Source of the DNA: Fragum whitleyi
Lineage: Eukaryota; Mollusca; Bivalvia; Cardiida; Cardiidae
Direction: 5' to 3'
DNA length: 64,000 nt
Assembly (NCBI GenBank): GCA_948146395.1
Contig: OX411559.1
Span: 26,557,968-26,621,967 of the forward strand
The stretch's first letter is position 1. Every line of letters starts with the position of its first letter. The notes under the pieces were generated by a model that did no database searches, was not told the origin of the DNA, and saw only the letters and a list, made by a program, of their open reading frames with translations. The position numbers and the translations under genes are program-made. Below, in pieces: positions 56,631-59,600 of this stretch.

Positions 56631-59600
56631 TGGTAAAACAAAATGCCCCTCGTATCTTTGGATACGGGGGCATAATAAATCATATTGTAAAACAGGAAGC
56701 AGATACCTGACAAACCTGAACTCAGTAATCGACATATCGAGGGGTCAGCACAATACTATTGTAAGTACCTATATAATATTCATAGGCACTTACAATAGTA
56801 TTGTGCTGACCCCTTAAATCATGGGATCTCTATCGGATACCAAGTTCGAAGTTAGTGTGATTCATAGTTGATAAGAAAAGTGAAAAAGAAAAATATTACC
56901 TATGGAAGGACAGGCTAACCAGTATACCCCCTTTTTTCCAAAGTTGGGGTATAATAGTTAAGACATGTAATTTTGATAGCATACATAGATTGTCATTTTA
57001 TTCTTACTGAATCCTTATACCAGTTCATTTAAACCCATAAGAATCATCTCATTGAGACAATTCCAACAACAAAACATTTAATTAACCCTTGTCTGCCGAT
57101 CCTGTAATATTCCTGCTTTGGCAGGAGGCATAGCCAAAGATCAACCTGCATACATGTGCAGTCTTATCTCTGTCAATACCACCTGACTTTTCTGTATAAA
57201 TCAGATAAGTTTGAAAAATTATATGTTCACAATAACTAGACAGCCATGAATGGCTTGTGTCGCTCCACAGGCTTGAATTTCTTGTATTGAAAAGATTTTC
57301 AAAGTTTCACTATTATAACATATAGAGAAATTACCTCCACCCATAAAATACATATTTTTCTTCATATCACAAAATTCTTTGGCTCAATGATAATGGATCA
57401 CCAGAGGATCATACTAGTGAAGTTTGATTGATATCCATCAGTAACATTCTGAGAAAATGATTTTCAAAGTTTCCACTATATAACATAAAGAGAAATGACC
57501 TCCGCCCATAAAATACATATTTTTCATCCGATCACAATAATTTTTGGTAGACTGATAAAGGGTCACCCAAGGATCATTCATGTAAAATTTGGTTGATATC
57601 TATCAGTTACAATCTGAGAAAATGATTTTCAAAGTTTCCACTATATAACATATAGAGAAATGACCTCCGCCAATAAAGTACATATTTTTCATCCGATCAC
57701 AATAATGTTTGGTAGACTGATAAAGGGTCACCTAAGAATCATTCATGTAAAATTTGGTTGATATCTATCACATACATTCTGAGAAAATGATTTTCAAAGT
57801 TTCCACTATATAACATATAGAGAAATGACCTCCGCCAATAAAGTACATATTTTTTTTCCGATCACAATAATGTTTTGTAGACTGATAAAGGATCACCCAA
57901 GGATCATTCATGTAAAATTTTGTTGATATCTATCAGTTAGATTCTGAGAAAATGATTTTCAAAGTTTCCACTATATAACATATAGAGAAATGACCTCTGC
58001 CCATAAAATACATATTTTTCATCCGATTACAATAATTTTTTTGTAGGCTGATAAAGGGTCACCCAAGGATCATTCATATAAAATTTGGTTGATATCCATT
58101 TTTTAGAACCTGAGAAAGGTCACTTTTTACCATATTTTGAAATTAGCCACGCCCATTTAATCCATGTTTTTTCATTGGATCAAAATTTCTTGAACAACTT
58201 TGAAAGAGGGTCACCCAAGGATCATTCCTGTGAAGTTTGGTTGAAATCCATCCAGTAGTTTCTGAGGAGAAGATTTTTAAAGTAAAAGTTTACGACCGGA
58301 CACACGGACGCACGTACGGACGGACGCACGCACGACGGACACAACGCCATGACTGTGCCCCAGTGGCTTTCAGCCAGTGGAGCTAAAAACTGACACACAA
58401 TCAGGGAAACCAGTAATTTTAGCACTTTGATTTTAATGCATTTTTTGCCAAGGATTTTTATTCAGCATGACAAGGATTAAGAATGTCCAATTTTTCAGAG
58501 ATTGCTAAATGTGAAGGGACTCTTGATAATGGTCACTTAATAAAATGTTTCCTTAATAGAAGTGGTTGCTCTAGGAATATTGATTGTACTAAGACAAGAA
58601 TAGACACAAACCTGTATTTCCTTTGTGCTTCTATTATCTCTATTTCTGTTTACTACATTAAAACATTTCTCTTGATAACTGTAAATAAACAAATCCATTT
58701 TGAGAAAAATGTTTCAATTATACACATAGTGGATTTTGAATGAGTTGTCAAGAAAAACAGCATTTATTATGAGTCATCTATTACAAAAGAACCATGATAG
58801 TCCTTTATCTCACCTGTGTAAATAAATAGCTTCCACCAGAGTGGCAATGCCACGCCGCTCTTTTGTAAATCTGACGATTTCCAGAGTGCAGTGAGAACAC
58901 TGTGGCATCAACCTTATTAGAGCAGGAGCGCATGGAGATTTCAGGTAGAACATAGTGCAATGCCCTAGAATGCCAAAGTTTGACACAAAGCGCAATCCCA
59001 AGGCTTGTACTTTGTGCATGTACAAAACAATGGCTGTCAGACCACAATGCGACAAGAATGCTGTAAGAGCTTTGTGAGGTCGAACTATCATTGCTATGGT
59101 ATTGCAAACTGGAAGTGCAGTGTCATTGCAGCATTAGTAGAGTGAAATCAAAGGCCTGAAAGGCCTGAATGCAGTCAGGACGGAACAATATCTGAGTATT
59201 GAAATATTTCAATTATAACAAATTCTCTAAAATCTAAGGCTAAAATCTACACTTCAGATCTTTGGCCTTCTATTCTGACCTTTCATTCCGAAATATTGCC
59301 TTATTCATGCTTAAAGCCCTTGCTTTTGATGAAAAGAGCACTGCTTGGAGGGCCGATGCTTTACTAAAAGGCCAGAATAATAATATAAAAATAATAAGGG
59401 CTTAATTCTTATATCTTCCATCGTCATCCACCTTGATAATAGGGATAGCTCCTGTGATTGCTAATACTCATGCCCAGTTAACAGAAAATATTTACAGACA
59501 TAAAACCAGCCTAAAAATTGCACTCGAGTCTACAAATCAACATGATATTGTTAACTATCTAACTCTGCTATTCCCTTTTTTTATTCACACTGAACATGTC

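Noticed and set aside
58805..59107. Two overlapping minus-strand frames ending near a GTGAGA
   Set aside because: Examined as the missing POLRMT exon, but neither frame resembles the expected YHVYSF segment and no good acceptor in the right phase was seen.
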